Positions 9,013 through 19,140 of a stretch of 64,000 nt of DNA are shown piece by piece. Position numbers and translations under genes: made by a program. The notes beneath the pieces were generated by a model. The model did not search any database and was not told where the DNA came from. It saw only the letters and a list, made by a program, of their open reading frames with translations. Positions within the stretch are counted from its first letter, which is position 1; each line of letters opens with the position of its first letter. Source of the DNA: an uncultured Rickettsiella sp. (GTDB lineage Bacteria; Pseudomonadota; Gammaproteobacteria; Diplorickettsiales; Diplorickettsiaceae); contig CAMSHF010000007.1 in NCBI GenBank assembly GCA_947058615.1, positions 36,133 to 100,132 on the forward strand, in the 5' to 3' direction.

Positions 9013-10191
9013 ATGACTCGATTTTTCCCGCTATTATTAGTTTGTTATGAAATAATTAATTATCTAGCCAACGATATGTATTTGCCGGCTTTGCCAAGCC
9101 TCATCTCTGATCTTGGGCTCCCTATCGGATTAGCGCAACAAACCGTAACGGCATGGTTTCTCGGTGCCAGCGCATTTCATTTATTATGGGGTCCCATCTC
9201 GGATCGGTTTGGCAGAAGAACTGTCCTGCTGATTGGTGGCGCATTCTTTACGACGGCTACATGGGTTTGTGTCTTCTCCTCGACCCTAAGTAGCTTACTC
9301 ATTGCACGGTTTATTCAAGGCGCCGTCGTATCTACATTAGGAACTGCCGCTTATGCAAGCATTTATGAAAGTTATCATCGAAAAAAATCGATACAAATTT
9401 TAACTTTGATGAGCAGTGTCGTGATGTTAGCACCGGCTATTGGCCCCTTAGTCGGTGGAATCTTTTTACAATGGTTGAACTGGCGCAGTATTTTTGTTTT
9501 TTTAGCGTTAAGTGCCAGTATTATTTGGTTGGGCTTATGTTTTATCATGCCAGAAACACTTTCTAGCATGAATCGATTAACCTTCAGATGGTCGAATGTG
9601 ATCAGTCACTATTCTCAGATACTAAAGAATAAAGCCTTCATATTTAATTTAGTGATTATCAATTTTAATAATTTAGCTAAGGTTGTTTGGATTATCGGTG
9701 GACCATTTTTAATTGCTATTCAATTTAAACTGAATATTTTATACTTTGGTTTAATCCAAATTCTGATATTTGGCAGTCAGATACTCGGCGCACAGCTGGT
9801 CAAACGAATTATTCATCGTGTGGAAATCAATCGTTTAATTAATCAAGGTCTAAACATTTCCTTTATCGCAAGCCTGCTGGCTCTCGCTTTGAGTTTTATT
9901 TTCTCTAATAAACTCATCGGGCTTATTCTTTGCTTAATAATTTTTTGTTTTGGTACTGCACTTTCCAGCCCATTACAGCGACTCTGCATCGAAACCTGTC
10001 CAGAACAGCCCATCCAAGCACGTATGAATGTGTATGCCACTTCAATCAGTTTCTTCTGTAGCTTAGGCAGCTTTTTATTTAGTTTTACCTATACAGTTAG
10101 TTTGTTTTGGTTTGCGAGCTTATTGTTTATATTCGCGAGTCTCGCCAGATTAATACGTTGGCTTAGCTTAAAATATTTTTTTTGTATTTAA
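9013..10191 (+). CDS. MFS drug-resistance transporter, Bcr/CflA type
   Basis: 392 residues with about 12 membrane segments. N-terminal motifs (NDMYLPALPSLISDLGL and WGPISDRFGRRTVLLIGG) and the GPLVGG motif in helix 5 are those of the Bcr/CflA subfamily of 12-TM proton-driven exporters. It resembles the other Bcr/CflA-type transporter in this window (34689-35801), for example in WFLGAS, ARFIQG and LSPAIGPL/LAPAIGPL segments, though they are clearly diverged. Substrate unknown; proton-coupled efflux of small molecules is the family role. Confidence 0.85.
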   Translation: MTRFFPLLLVCYEIINYLANDMYLPALPSLISDLGLPIGLAQQTVTAWFLGASAFHLLWGPISDRFGRRTVLLIGGAFFTTATWVCVFSSTLSSLLIARFIQGAVVSTLGTAAYASIYESYHRKKSIQILTLMSSVVMLAPAIGPLVGGIFLQWLNWRSIFVFLALSASIIWLGLCFIMPETLSSMNRLTFRWSNVISHYSQILKNKAFIFNLVIINFNNLAKVVWIIGGPFLIAIQFKLNILYFGLIQILIFGSQILGAQLVKRIIHRVEINRLINQGLNISFIASLLALALSFIFSNKLIGLILCLIIFCFGTALSSPLQRLCIETCPEQPIQARMNVYATSISFFCSLGSFLFSFTYTVSLFWFASLLFIFASLARLIRWLSLKYFFCI

Positions 10192-10241
10192 TGTTTTATT
10201 TTAAAACTGAGATCAATAACGCTTAAGTCTGAATTTTTCTT

Positions 10242-10502
10242 ATGCCAATAATTACGAATCAAGGTATCTATACCAAAGAACTGTGTGTTGATAGTAAAAA
10301 ATATCTCAGTCATTTATTAATCGGAAAGTTTGGAATCAATCCAAATTTTTTGACTTGGGACCATCTGCTGACGATCAAATTTAATGTGAACGACGCCATT
10401 GAAATATATCAAAAAACGCTATCCAAGGAAGAAATTGAAAATGAATTAATCAAACTCGAATGCCAAAACCACCAAAAAGCGTATCTCGCATCCAAAAAAT
10501 AG
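10242..10502 (+). CDS. Hypothetical protein, 86 residues
   Basis: A soluble, lysine-rich small protein (starts MPIITNQGIYTKELCVD) with a charged C-terminal helix. I do not recognise it. It follows the MFS gene by 50 bases in the same direction and precedes another unassigned ORF. No strong ribosome-binding site is visible. Real but lineage-specific is plausible; the evidence is only an open frame in a gap between genes. Confidence 0.4.
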   Translation: MPIITNQGIYTKELCVDSKKYLSHLLIGKFGINPNFLTWDHLLTIKFNVNDAIEIYQKTLSKEEIENELIKLECQNHQKAYLASKK

Positions 10503-10529
10503 CCCGTTAAGTTATGTGATAAACGCGGC

Positions 10530-10934
10530 TTGATCGGGATTGGTTTGCTTATTACAGTGAACAGCTTCTATTTTTTTATTCTACCTTTATTAAGTGTCAC
10601 AATGACGATCATCAGTACGCTATGTTTAACTATAATAACCTGCCTAGTTTGTTATTTTATCGCTCCGGTTTTTATCCGCAAAAACCAAGATGATCCCAAA
10701 CATGATAAAGAATATTCTGCTATAGAACAAAATCTTCAGGAAATAATCACCAAAAAAATTAAAGGGGGAATTGAAGCAGAAACCCAACAAGAAATAAATA
10801 ACCCTCTACCCAGAATTCGAAATGTATCCAAACCAAGCTCAACAACCCTATTTTTTAAATCTGAAAAAAAAGAGAATTCTATTCATCAAAAACATTCCAT
10901 AACGTCGTCCATTCTTCTTTTTTATTCAGTTTAA
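10530..10934 (+). CDS. Hypothetical membrane protein with two N-terminal TM segments
   Basis: About 134 residues. The N-terminus forms a hydrophobic hairpin (roughly residues 3-50) and the rest is a charged, Lys/Glu/Gln-rich cytosolic tail. The apparent start is TTG at 10530; no ATG fits well. Its 3' end overlaps the convergent hemA gene by 56 bases. No family recognised. Two-TM plus charged tail proteins are common among lineage-specific or effector-like genes in Legionellales, but nothing here proves that. Confidence 0.4.
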   Translation: MIGIGLLITVNSFYFFILPLLSVTMTIISTLCLTIITCLVCYFIAPVFIRKNQDDPKHDKEYSAIEQNLQEIITKKIKGGIEAETQQEINNPLPRIRNVSKPSSTTLFFKSEKKENSIHQKHSITSSILLFYSV

Positions 10935-12120
10935 TGGCTTCATTTAATGCGACACTCGGTGTATGTGTGAGTTTATTCGTTAAACGATAAGCTAGCTGCT
11001 GGATAACCTCTTCTTGTGTATGACCTTTTCTTAATAAAGCTAAGGCTTTTTTGACTTCTGCATCACGAAATTGTTCCGCCTGTTGACGGTAGGCGCAGAG
11101 GATGGGTGCAGCCGCTTTTATCTTCATTTTTTCTAGATAGTGTTGAACCTTTTCTTCGATCATACTTTCTGCTTTTAGGGCAGCGGCCTTTCGGCATAGT
11201 TGATTTTTCTCGATGAGACGATGCAAATCATCGAGTGTGTAAAGATAGACGTCTTCCAACTCGTTGGCACTCGATTCAATATCCCTAGGCATACCGAGAT
11301 CAACCATAAATAAAGGACGACGTTTACGTTTCTTTAAAGCCTGTTCTAACATTGATTTCTTAATTAAAGGAAAATCACTTGCGGTGGCAGCCATTAAGAT
11401 ATCCGCTTGATGTAAAAAATAGGGAATAGCATTTAAACAAATCGTTTGGCCAGCTATCGTTTTCCCCAGTTTTTCTGCGGATTGTGGCGTACGATTAGCA
11501 ATCCAGAAATGACGCACACCTTGTGAAAATAAATGCTTGGCGACTAAAGAAATGGTCTCACCCGCTCCCACCAATAAAACCTTTGTATCCGGCAAATGGG
11601 CAAAAATCTGCTTAGCGCACGTCACGGCGGCAAAAGCAAGAGAGACTGGATGCACAGTAATATCTGTCGCACCACGTACCTGTTTACTCACAGAAAAGAT
11701 ATACTGAAATAAACGATTAAAATGTGAACCAACGCCTCCTAAAGAGTGTGCCAGCGTATAAGCCTTCTTTATTTGACCAAAGATTTGCGGCTCACCTAAG
11801 ATTTTAGAATCTAAACCGCTGGCTAAACGCAATAAATGTCTTAAAGCTTGTTCTTGCTGATAGACGTACCAATGGGATTTTAAGCTCTCTTCGGGAAGTT
11901 TCTTATAGTGATAGAGCCAATTTATGGTCGATTTTGCATCCCCATTAATACAATAAAATTCTGTACGATGGCAGGTCGATAAAATCACTGCCTCTTCCGT
12001 ACGTGTATCCTGCAACAAAGCACGTAAAGAGCTCGCTAAATAATCCTTAGTAAAGCTAAGTTTCTCCAAAACCGTTAAGTCGGCTGTTTCATGATTGATT
12101 CCACAAGCGAGTAATTTCAT
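10879..12120 (-). CDS. hemA: Glutamyl-tRNA reductase
   Basis: First enzyme of C5 haem synthesis: reduces Glu-tRNA to glutamate-1-semialdehyde with NADPH. It has the catalytic cysteine motif (STCHRTEFY, about residue 50), the conserved GLDSKILGEPQIFGQIK segment, the NADPH-binding VLLVGAGETISL and the MVDLGMPRDIE motif. I chose the ATG at 12120; it overlaps the prmA stop codon as ATGA, so the two are translationally coupled. At 413 residues it is normal. It is the last gene of accB-accC-prmA-hemA rather than preceding prfA. Confidence 0.95.
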   Translation of the reverse strand: MKLLACGINHETADLTVLEKLSFTKDYLASSLRALLQDTRTEEAVILSTCHRTEFYCINGDAKSTINWLYHYKKLPEESLKSHWYVYQQEQALRHLLRLASGLDSKILGEPQIFGQIKKAYTLAHSLGGVGSHFNRLFQYIFSVSKQVRGATDITVHPVSLAFAAVTCAKQIFAHLPDTKVLLVGAGETISLVAKHLFSQGVRHFWIANRTPQSAEKLGKTIAGQTICLNAIPYFLHQADILMAATASDFPLIKKSMLEQALKKRKRRPLFMVDLGMPRDIESSANELEDVYLYTLDDLHRLIEKNQLCRKAAALKAESMIEEKVQHYLEKMKIKAAAPILCAYRQQAEQFRDAEVKKALALLRKGHTQEEVIQQLAYRLTNKLTHTPSVALNEAIKLNKKEEWTTLWNVFDE

Positions 12121-13037
12121 AATAGTGACACGGCTCTCCCCACCAGACTCGCCCATTCCTTTCGATAATGAATATCGATTATTTTAAATCCTGCGGCAGA
12201 ATATGCTTGCTGCACGGCATTAATTTGTTTAATTAAAATCCCTGCTAATACACAATAGGCATCCGATTTAATTAAGGATCTAAAATAAGTGGCTAAATCC
12301 ATTAAGGGTTGAGCCAAAATATTAGCAAGCAAAATATCGACGGGTTCTTTCCTTTGAAAATCCATCGGCAAAACAATCTTTAATTTTTCTATAGGTATGT
12401 CATTTTGTTCGGCATTTACTCGGGTTGCGGTTAATGCTTGTGGATCGTGATCGATAGCCGTGACCTGTTTTGCGCCACACTTTAGCGCGGCTATTGCTAA
12501 GATACCGGAACCACAACCGTAATCAATCACAGTTTTTTCGTTCAATGGATGATGACTGTCTAACCATTCTAAGCATAAGGCCGTGCTCGGATGTGTACCG
12601 GTACCAAACGCTAAACCCGGATCTAAACGAATATTTACAACCGCTTCTACGGGTAGTTCATAAGCACTCGGACAGACCCAAAGCTTTTTTCCAAAACACA
12701 TCGGTTTAAAATCTTGCAACCACATTCGTTCCCACGCTTGGTCGGCTAATATTTCACTATGAATGGCTAAAATAATTTTTTCATCAAATGATTGTTTCAA
12801 AGAACCGAGCAATGCCAGTAATGAAGCTTGTTCATTAAAAACAGCACTAATTTTAACGTATTGCCAAAGTGGCGTACTATCTAAAGGAGGCTCATAGATG
12901 CTCTGTGAACTTGAATAGAGAGTCTGTTCCTCCCACGGCTGCCAAGTCACTGATAACGCATTGGCGTTTTCTAGAAAATCACTCACGCTTTCAGTATGTT
13001 CACGCCGCGTATTTAAATGTAGTTGTAAGTAACGCAT
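12117..13037 (-). CDS. prmA: Ribosomal protein L11 methyltransferase
   Basis: SAM-dependent enzyme that methylates ribosomal protein L11. Motifs: FGTGTHPSTALCLEWL, VIDYGCGSGILAIAALKCGA (SAM loop) and LLANILAQPL, all diagnostic of PrmA. 306 residues, slightly longer than E. coli (293). It starts four bases after accC and overlaps hemA by four bases, within a tight operon. Confidence 0.95.
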   Translation of the reverse strand: MRYLQLHLNTRREHTESVSDFLENANALSVTWQPWEEQTLYSSSQSIYEPPLDSTPLWQYVKISAVFNEQASLLALLGSLKQSFDEKIILAIHSEILADQAWERMWLQDFKPMCFGKKLWVCPSAYELPVEAVVNIRLDPGLAFGTGTHPSTALCLEWLDSHHPLNEKTVIDYGCGSGILAIAALKCGAKQVTAIDHDPQALTATRVNAEQNDIPIEKLKIVLPMDFQRKEPVDILLANILAQPLMDLATYFRSLIKSDAYCVLAGILIKQINAVQQAYSAAGFKIIDIHYRKEWASLVGRAVSLL

Positions 13038-13041
13038 AGAA

Positions 13042-14382
13042 TTACAATGCTAAACGTTGCTCAAGATAATGGATATTAGTTCCTCCTTTAATAAAATTAG
13101 CATCGCGCACCAAGGCTTGATGCATGGCAATATTCGTCTGTATCCCTTCGATAACAATTTCATCCAAAGCATTACGCAATCGGGCTATAGCAATTTCACG
13201 CGTTTCACCATAGGCAATCAGTTTACCAATTAAGGAGTCATAATAAGGGGGTACAGCATATCCCGTATAAATGGGCGTATCAACACGAATCCCAGGACCA
13301 CCTGGAGGATGATAGAGAGTAATGGTTCCAGGTGAGGGTATAAATGTTCTTGGATCTTCGGCATTAATTCGACATTCTATCGCGTGACCACGTATTGCGA
13401 TTTGTTTTTGTTTGTAATTTAACTTTTCTCCTGAGGCAATACGCAATTGCTCAACCACTAAATCAACACCCGTAATCATTTCAGTAATCGGATGCTCGAC
13501 TTGAATACGTGTATTCATTTCGATGAAATAAAAATGACCCTTTTCGTAAAGAAATTCAAAGGTACCTACGCCCCGATAATTCATATCACAACAAGCCTTA
13601 ACGCACAACTCACCCATATGTTGGCGTTGTTTTTCAGTAATCCCGACCGCAGGCGCTTCTTCAATCACTTTTTGATGGCGCCTTTGCATCGAACAATCAC
13701 GTTCACCCAAATGAATCGCATGACCTTGACCATCACCTAAGACTTGAATTTCAATATGTCTTGGATTGGTTAAAAACTTTTCAAGATAGATACTCGCATT
13801 TTTAAAATTAGCTTCTGCTTCCTTTCGCGTGAGTGATATGGCATTTAAAAGTGCTGCTTCGCTATGAACCACACGTATCCCTCGTCCGCCACCCCCTCCT
13901 GCCGCTTTGATCAATACTGGATAACCAATTTTTTGCGCGATTTTTAAATTTTTTTTATCGTCATTATCTAACTCACCTTCAGAGCCGGGCACGCAGGGAA
14001 TTTTAGCTTTACGCATCGCCGCAATCGCCGATACCTTATCACCCATCATCTGGATAGTCAGCGGTTCAGGTCCGATAAAAACAAAACCGCTTTGTTGTAC
14101 ACGTTCGGCAAAATCTGCATTTTCAGAAAGGAAACCATAACCCGGATGGATACCCATCGCGTCCGTAATCTCAGCTGCACTAATAATGGCAGGGATATTT
14201 AAATAACTGTTCACCGCCGGCGGAGGACCGATACAAACCGTTTCATCAGCTAATTTCACATGCTTTAAATTCACATCGGCTGTCGAATGTAAGGCAACCG
14301 TTTGTATCCCTAATTCTTTACAAGCACGTAAAATACGTAAAGCAATTTCACCGCGATTTGCAATAACGATTTTATTTAGCAT
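13042..14382 (-). CDS. accC: Acetyl-CoA carboxylase, biotin carboxylase subunit
   Basis: Carboxylates the biotin carried by AccB using ATP and bicarbonate, the first step of fatty-acid synthesis. It begins [20 protein letters not shown], has the glycine-rich ATP loop ([14 protein letters not shown]), [17 protein letters not shown], and the active-site [14 protein letters not shown] segment. 446 residues, the standard length. It lies 60 bases downstream of accB in the usual bacterial arrangement. Confidence 0.97.
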   Translation of the reverse strand: MLNKIVIANRGEIALRILRACKELGIQTVALHSTADVNLKHVKLADETVCIGPPPAVNSYLNIPAIISAAEITDAMGIHPGYGFLSENADFAERVQQSGFVFIGPEPLTIQMMGDKVSAIAAMRKAKIPCVPGSEGELDNDDKKNLKIAQKIGYPVLIKAAGGGGGRGIRVVHSEAALLNAISLTRKEAEANFKNASIYLEKFLTNPRHIEIQVLGDGQGHAIHLGERDCSMQRRHQKVIEEAPAVGITEKQRQHMGELCVKACCDMNYRGVGTFEFLYEKGHFYFIEMNTRIQVEHPITEMITGVDLVVEQLRIASGEKLNYKQKQIAIRGHAIECRINAEDPRTFIPSPGTITLYHPPGGPGIRVDTPIYTGYAVPPYYDSLIGKLIAYGETREIAIARLRNALDEIVIEGIQTNIAMHQALVRDANFIKGGTNIHYLEQRLAL

Positions 14383-14442
14383 TATTTTTACCTACTCATT
14401 TCTCTAATCTACTCCAACAACGAAACATCCATTAACAAGTTT

Positions 14443-14880
14443 CTATTCAATAATAAATAAAGCCTGATTGTATTCAACAGGGGTCCCATTTTCTACTAAT
14501 CGCGCTTTAATCACACCCGCTTTATCCGCTTCAATCTGATTCATCATTTTCATTGCTTCGACAATGCAGAGTACTTCACCAAGCTTCACTGTCTGGCCTA
14601 AAGTCACAAAAGGGGCCGCATCTGGACTGGGTGCTAAATAAACAGTCCCTACCATCGGAGAGCGTACTTTATGACCGGTAATTTCAGCACTTGAAGGAGC
14701 GGTTGTCTGAACTGAAGAGGTCATTCCATCTGAGGAATTAGGCTGTACCCGTGTCTTAGGCGGTGCAGATAATAAATCGCGCTTAATACGTATCGTCTCA
14801 TTCCCTTCTGAAAACTCAATTTCAGTCAAACCATGCTCATTTAGGAGTTTAATCAGCTGATTAATTTTTTCTGCATCCAT
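14443..14880 (-). CDS. accB: Acetyl-CoA carboxylase biotin carboxyl carrier protein
   Basis: 145 residues. The N-terminal part starts [23 protein letters not shown], followed by a Pro/Ser/Thr linker and the C-terminal biotinyl domain with the biotin-attachment motif [12 protein letters not shown] (lysine about residue 111). Length and layout match the family. It is the first gene of accB-accC-prmA-hemA; the promoter should lie in 14881-15000, between it and divergent recG. Confidence 0.96.
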   Translation of the reverse strand: MDAEKINQLIKLLNEHGLTEIEFSEGNETIRIKRDLLSAPPKTRVQPNSSDGMTSSVQTTAPSSAEITGHKVRSPMVGTVYLAPSPDAAPFVTLGQTVKLGEVLCIVEAMKMMNQIEADKAGVIKARLVENGTPVEYNQALFIIE

Positions 14881-15044
14881 AAAAAAATGGCCTCTTTTTT
14901 AAAAAAGAATAGGCCGCTTATTGGAGCATATCTTAACAGACTTTGCTAGTAGGGTATTGTTTCATTTGAAATAGATACGCATAAATCTCTGTCAAAAAAT
15001 CAATCGCTATGAGTATTTTTTTAAATTTGCTAAGCTTAACGGAT

Positions 15045-17207
15045 ATGTCTAAACCCGATTTAAAAACTTCGAAGCGTACCAAGCAACGAACATTGGCTGA
15101 AATAAGTTGCACACAATTGTCAGGCGTTGGACCGAAAATAACCCGGTACCTTGCTAAATGTGGGATACATAATCTACAAGATCTTCTTTTTCACTTACCG
15201 TTACGTTATGAAAATAGAACCCAGCTCACGCCCATTAAAGAACTACGTCAGGGTACTCATGCGCTCATTAGCGGCATTATTCAGCAGGATACTCATGCTA
15301 TTAAAAAGAAAAAAAGCTACTCTTTTCAATTAAGCGATGAAACAGGCTGTATCCAGCTACGTTTTTTTAATATGAAACCTAAACAAATTCAACCGTTCAA
15401 AAAAGGCTTGCGTTTACTTTGCTTTGGCGAAGTACGTGCTAAAAAAAACCGATTTTTCGAACTTGAAATGCTTCATCCAGATTACGCGTTTTTACGTCAT
15501 CATAACCCGTTAATTCTACCTCAATATTTAACCAGCGTTTATCCGAGCACACAGGGCATGCCACAACGTCTATGGCATAAACTCATCAGCCAAGTCTTGC
15601 ATTTATTATTCAGGCAGACTGAAACACAATTAATTAAAAAACAGCAACATTATTTTCCAGAATATTTACCCGAGTCTTTATTAAAACGGATAAAATTTCC
15701 TTCACTGTTAGAAGCCCTATATTATATTCATCGTCCTCCCGCCGATGCCCCTTTACAAGAATTAGCCACTGGAAAACATATTATGCAACAACGTTTAGCC
15801 TTGGAAGAATTACTGGCTCATTCACTGAGTGTACAACAAATGAAAAAAAAACGTGCCGAAGAGACCGCTCCCCCATTAAAAATAGATCCTGCACTCACGA
15901 AACGATTACTAACCGCTTTACCGTTTCAGTTAACTCGTGCACAAAAACGGGTTATTAAAGAAATAAATCAAGATATGCAATCGGTTATTCCTATGCAACG
16001 CTTATTACAAGGCGATGTCGGTTCAGGTAAAACGGTAGTCGCCGCCTTTGCAACATTACTAGCCATTGCGAATCACTATCAAGTCGCTTTTATGGCACCT
16101 ACTGAATTATTAAGTGAACAACATTACCAGCATTTTTATCGCTGGCTAACACCTTTAGGTTTTCATGTCGTCTGCTTAAACTCTGGCTTGCAAGGTAAAG
16201 CAAAAAAACAAATTCTCACCGAAATAAAAACAGGTAAAGCTCAGGTTGCCATTGGCACTCATGCACTTTTTCAAGAAGGTGTGCATTTTATCAATTTAGG
16301 TTTCATTATTGTCGATGAACAACATCGCTTTGGTGTACAACAACGTTTAGCGCTATGGAAAAAAGGTCAACAAGAAAATCTACAAGCACATCAATTGTTT
16401 ATGACCGCCACACCCATTCCTCGTACTTTAGCCATGACCAGTTTCACTGATTTAGATATTTCTTTTCTTGATGAATTACCGCCCGGCCGTTTGCCAGTAC
16501 AAACGATCGTGCTTTCCGATCATCGACGTGCACAAGTGATCGAAAAAGTACGCGCAACCTGTACGCAAAAAAAGCAAGTTTATTGGGTGTGTCCACTCAT
16601 CGAAGAATCGGATTTGCAACATTATCAAGCCGCCGAAACAACATTCAAAACCTTAAAAGCAAACTTAACCGATCTGCGTTTAGGCTTAATACACGGAAGA
16701 ATGTCATCCACTGAAAAAGAAAAAGTAATGCGTGACTTTAAAAAAGGCGAGATTGATTTATTGGTCGCTACTTCGGTTATCGAAGTCGGTGTTGATGTCA
16801 GTGGTGCTAACTTAATTGTCATAGAAAATTCAGAACGACTGGGTTTAGCACAATTGCATCAATTGCGCGGACGTGTCGGTCGAAGTGAAACAAAAAGTTT
16901 TTGTATTTTACTTTATCAATCCTTATCACCCCTCGCCAAAGAACGTTTAGGTATACTGCGAAGCAGTAACGACGGTTTCATGATTGCAAAACGCGATTTA
17001 GAATTGCGCGGCCCCGGTGAAATCTGGGGTTTACGGCAAACCGGTTGGCAACAGTTACGCATCGCCGATCTAAAACGGGATCATGATTTAGTCCCGCATG
17101 TCTTAAACCTTAGCACTGCACTCCATAGTAAATATCCCTATTTGATACCGCCAATTATTCAACGTTGGGCGACTCCCCAAAGCGAGATACAGTGCAGCAA
17201 AGTTTAA
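15045..17207 (+). CDS. recG: ATP-dependent DNA helicase RecG
   Basis: Branch-migrating helicase that remodels stalled forks and Holliday junctions. An N-terminal wedge domain (LSGVGPKITRYLAKCGIHNLQDLLFHLPLRYENRT) is followed by a superfamily 2 helicase: Walker A GDVGSGKT, DEQHRFGVQQR, TATPIPRTLAMT and the C-terminal LRGRVGRSE motif. The frame is open to an ATG at 15009; neither start has a clear ribosome-binding site and I prefer 15045 (MSKPDLK). At about 720 residues it is slightly longer than E. coli RecG (693), mainly at the N-terminus. Confidence 0.95.
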   Translation: MSKPDLKTSKRTKQRTLAEISCTQLSGVGPKITRYLAKCGIHNLQDLLFHLPLRYENRTQLTPIKELRQGTHALISGIIQQDTHAIKKKKSYSFQLSDETGCIQLRFFNMKPKQIQPFKKGLRLLCFGEVRAKKNRFFELEMLHPDYAFLRHHNPLILPQYLTSVYPSTQGMPQRLWHKLISQVLHLLFRQTETQLIKKQQHYFPEYLPESLLKRIKFPSLLEALYYIHRPPADAPLQELATGKHIMQQRLALEELLAHSLSVQQMKKKRAEETAPPLKIDPALTKRLLTALPFQLTRAQKRVIKEINQDMQSVIPMQRLLQGDVGSGKTVVAAFATLLAIANHYQVAFMAPTELLSEQHYQHFYRWLTPLGFHVVCLNSGLQGKAKKQILTEIKTGKAQVAIGTHALFQEGVHFINLGFIIVDEQHRFGVQQRLALWKKGQQENLQAHQLFMTATPIPRTLAMTSFTDLDISFLDELPPGRLPVQTIVLSDHRRAQVIEKVRATCTQKKQVYWVCPLIEESDLQHYQAAETTFKTLKANLTDLRLGLIHGRMSSTEKEKVMRDFKKGEIDLLVATSVIEVGVDVSGANLIVIENSERLGLAQLHQLRGRVGRSETKSFCILLYQSLSPLAKERLGILRSSNDGFMIAKRDLELRGPGEIWGLRQTGWQQLRIADLKRDHDLVPHVLNLSTALHSKYPYLIPPIIQRWATPQSEIQCSKV

Positions 17208-17314
17208 ACTAACTGATAAAACTAACCTAAATGCGGTTATTGTAAGATCTCATAAAACAATCCGCCGCCAATAGCGTTACAGATATTTTATTAAAATCAA
17301 CGACAGACTGCATT

Positions 17315-17590
17315 TTAAAGCGTGTTACGCCTATAAGTTATATCATCATTGGCTTCATAAGCGCTACAAACGCTAATTTCAGATGATGAAATATAAAACC
17401 GAGTGGAATTCAGTTTGGAAGCCTTCTTTTCAACAACTTGTTGTTTAAAATCTAAAAAGGCATCCTCTTCTAAAGAGGATACGGTATCTACAGAAAAAGA
17501 ACGTTTAAAAAAAAAGAATTTAAATCGTAAGTTTTCTTCTTTTAATTGATTATATAATTCTGGGTCGGTATTAACTTTTTTATCTCGCAT
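17315..17590 (-). CDS. Hypothetical protein, 91 residues
   Basis: A charged, soluble protein beginning MRDKKVNTDPELYNQLKEENLRF, with a KFFFFKRSF stretch and a serine-rich C-terminal half. GGGAAG lies just before the ATG, which supports translation. I do not recognise a family. It stands between recG (convergent) and lpdA (same strand, 78 bases upstream), so it may be read from the pdh operon or its own promoter. Confidence 0.5.
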   Translation of the reverse strand: MRDKKVNTDPELYNQLKEENLRFKFFFFKRSFSVDTVSSLEEDAFLDFKQQVVEKKASKLNSTRFYISSSEISVCSAYEANDDITYRRNTL

Positions 17591-17668
17591 TTTCTTCCCT
17601 AAAAATTTTAGACTTCAGAAGCTCAAACCATTATCTCCAAATTTTTTATATTTTTTTAATTCATTTAA

Positions 17669-19084
17669 TTACTCCGTTTTTTTCTTCTTAGGGAGATACA
17701 AATCAGTAATCGTTCCCTCAAAGATTTCACTGGCTAACATCACTGTCTCAGAGAGTGTGGGATGCGGATGTATAGTCAATGCAATATCTTCTGCCTCACA
17801 ACCCATTTCGATGGCCAATGCCATTTCAGCAATGAGTTCGCCGGCATTAGGGCCCACTATGCCTGCACCCAAAATGCGTTGCGTTTTGGGATCAAATAAT
17901 AATTTAGTTAAACCCTCATCACGCCCTTGCCCTAACGAACGACCGCTCGCTAACCAAGGAAAAACCGCTTTTTCATAAGCGATATTTTTCTCTTTAGCAA
18001 TTATTTCAGTTAAACCAACCCAAGCAATTTCTGGATCGGTATAAGCAACCGAAGGAATACAACGCGGTTCAAAAAAGTGTTTTTTTCCAGCAATAACCTC
18101 TGCGGCAACACGCCCTTCCGCCGATGCTTTATGCGCTAACATCGGATTACCCACGACATCGCCAATAGCAAAGATATGTGGAATATTCGTTCTTAATTGA
18201 TTATCGACAGGGATAAAACCTTGATCAGTCACATTGATTCCTATCGCTTCAGCACCGATAAGTTTTCCATTAGGCTGACGACCTACAGCCGATAAAATTC
18301 GATCAAATCGTTTTGGTTTAGAGTTTTCTTGACCTTCAAAAGTCACCCATAAACCCTCTTTTTTCGCTTCAACCTTGGTTACTTTTGTTTTTAATAAAAA
18401 CTGATACTGTTTTTGTAAACGTTTATATAAAGGCATGACAATATCCTTATCCGCACCATTAACGATCATATCGCCCGCTTCTACCACCGTAATATCACTG
18501 CCCAGAGCATAATAAACGGTAGCCATTTCCATACCGATGATGCCCCCTCCTAACACTAAGAGGCTCCCTTTGATTTCTTTTAATTCAAGTGCACCCGTTG
18601 AATCCATAATCCGCGGATCATTAGGCAAAAAAGGTAAACGTATCGGCTGCGAACCCACCGCAATAATGGCGTGTTCGAATACAATTTTTTGTTTTCCAAC
18701 GGTTAATTCATTTTTTCCAGTAAATTGTCCTTCCCCAAAAATACATTCAACTTTACGTTGTTTAGCTAATAACGATAACCCGCCCGTTAATTTTTTTACG
18801 ATGCTGTCTTTCCAATTCCGCAATTGCTTGACATCAATTTGGGCTTTGCCAAAACTCACACCAAACTCGGCCATGGCACTGGCCTCTTCAATAACCTTTG
18901 CCGCATGTAACAAGGCTTTGGAGGGAATACAGCCAATATTTAAACAAACTCCACCTAAAGTCGATTCTCTTTCAACTAATATAACTTTTTTACCTAAATC
19001 CGCCGCGCGAAACGCAGCACTATAACCTCCAGGTCCACTGCCCAATACGAGTACTTCGGTTTTTTTAATTTCTAGTTCAGCCAT
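17669..19084 (-). CDS. lpdA: Dihydrolipoyl dehydrogenase (E3)
   Basis: FAD enzyme that reoxidises dihydrolipoamide in the pyruvate and 2-oxoglutarate dehydrogenase complexes. It has the FAD loop (VLGSGPGGYSAAFRAADLG), the redox disulfide (GGVCLNIGCIPSKALLH), the NAD-binding GGGIIGMEMA and the catalytic HPHPTLSE near the C-terminus. 471 residues, normal. It is the third gene of aceE-aceF-lpdA. Confidence 0.97.
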   Translation of the reverse strand: MAELEIKKTEVLVLGSGPGGYSAAFRAADLGKKVILVERESTLGGVCLNIGCIPSKALLHAAKVIEEASAMAEFGVSFGKAQIDVKQLRNWKDSIVKKLTGGLSLLAKQRKVECIFGEGQFTGKNELTVGKQKIVFEHAIIAVGSQPIRLPFLPNDPRIMDSTGALELKEIKGSLLVLGGGIIGMEMATVYYALGSDITVVEAGDMIVNGADKDIVMPLYKRLQKQYQFLLKTKVTKVEAKKEGLWVTFEGQENSKPKRFDRILSAVGRQPNGKLIGAEAIGINVTDQGFIPVDNQLRTNIPHIFAIGDVVGNPMLAHKASAEGRVAAEVIAGKKHFFEPRCIPSVAYTDPEIAWVGLTEIIAKEKNIAYEKAVFPWLASGRSLGQGRDEGLTKLLFDPKTQRILGAGIVGPNAGELIAEMALAIEMGCEAEDIALTIHPHPTLSETVMLASEIFEGTITDLYLPKKKKTE

Positions 19085-19140
19085 ATTTTCCTCAGAAGTA
19101 ATTTATAAATAAACAATATAAGTGTTTTTGTTTGAGAATA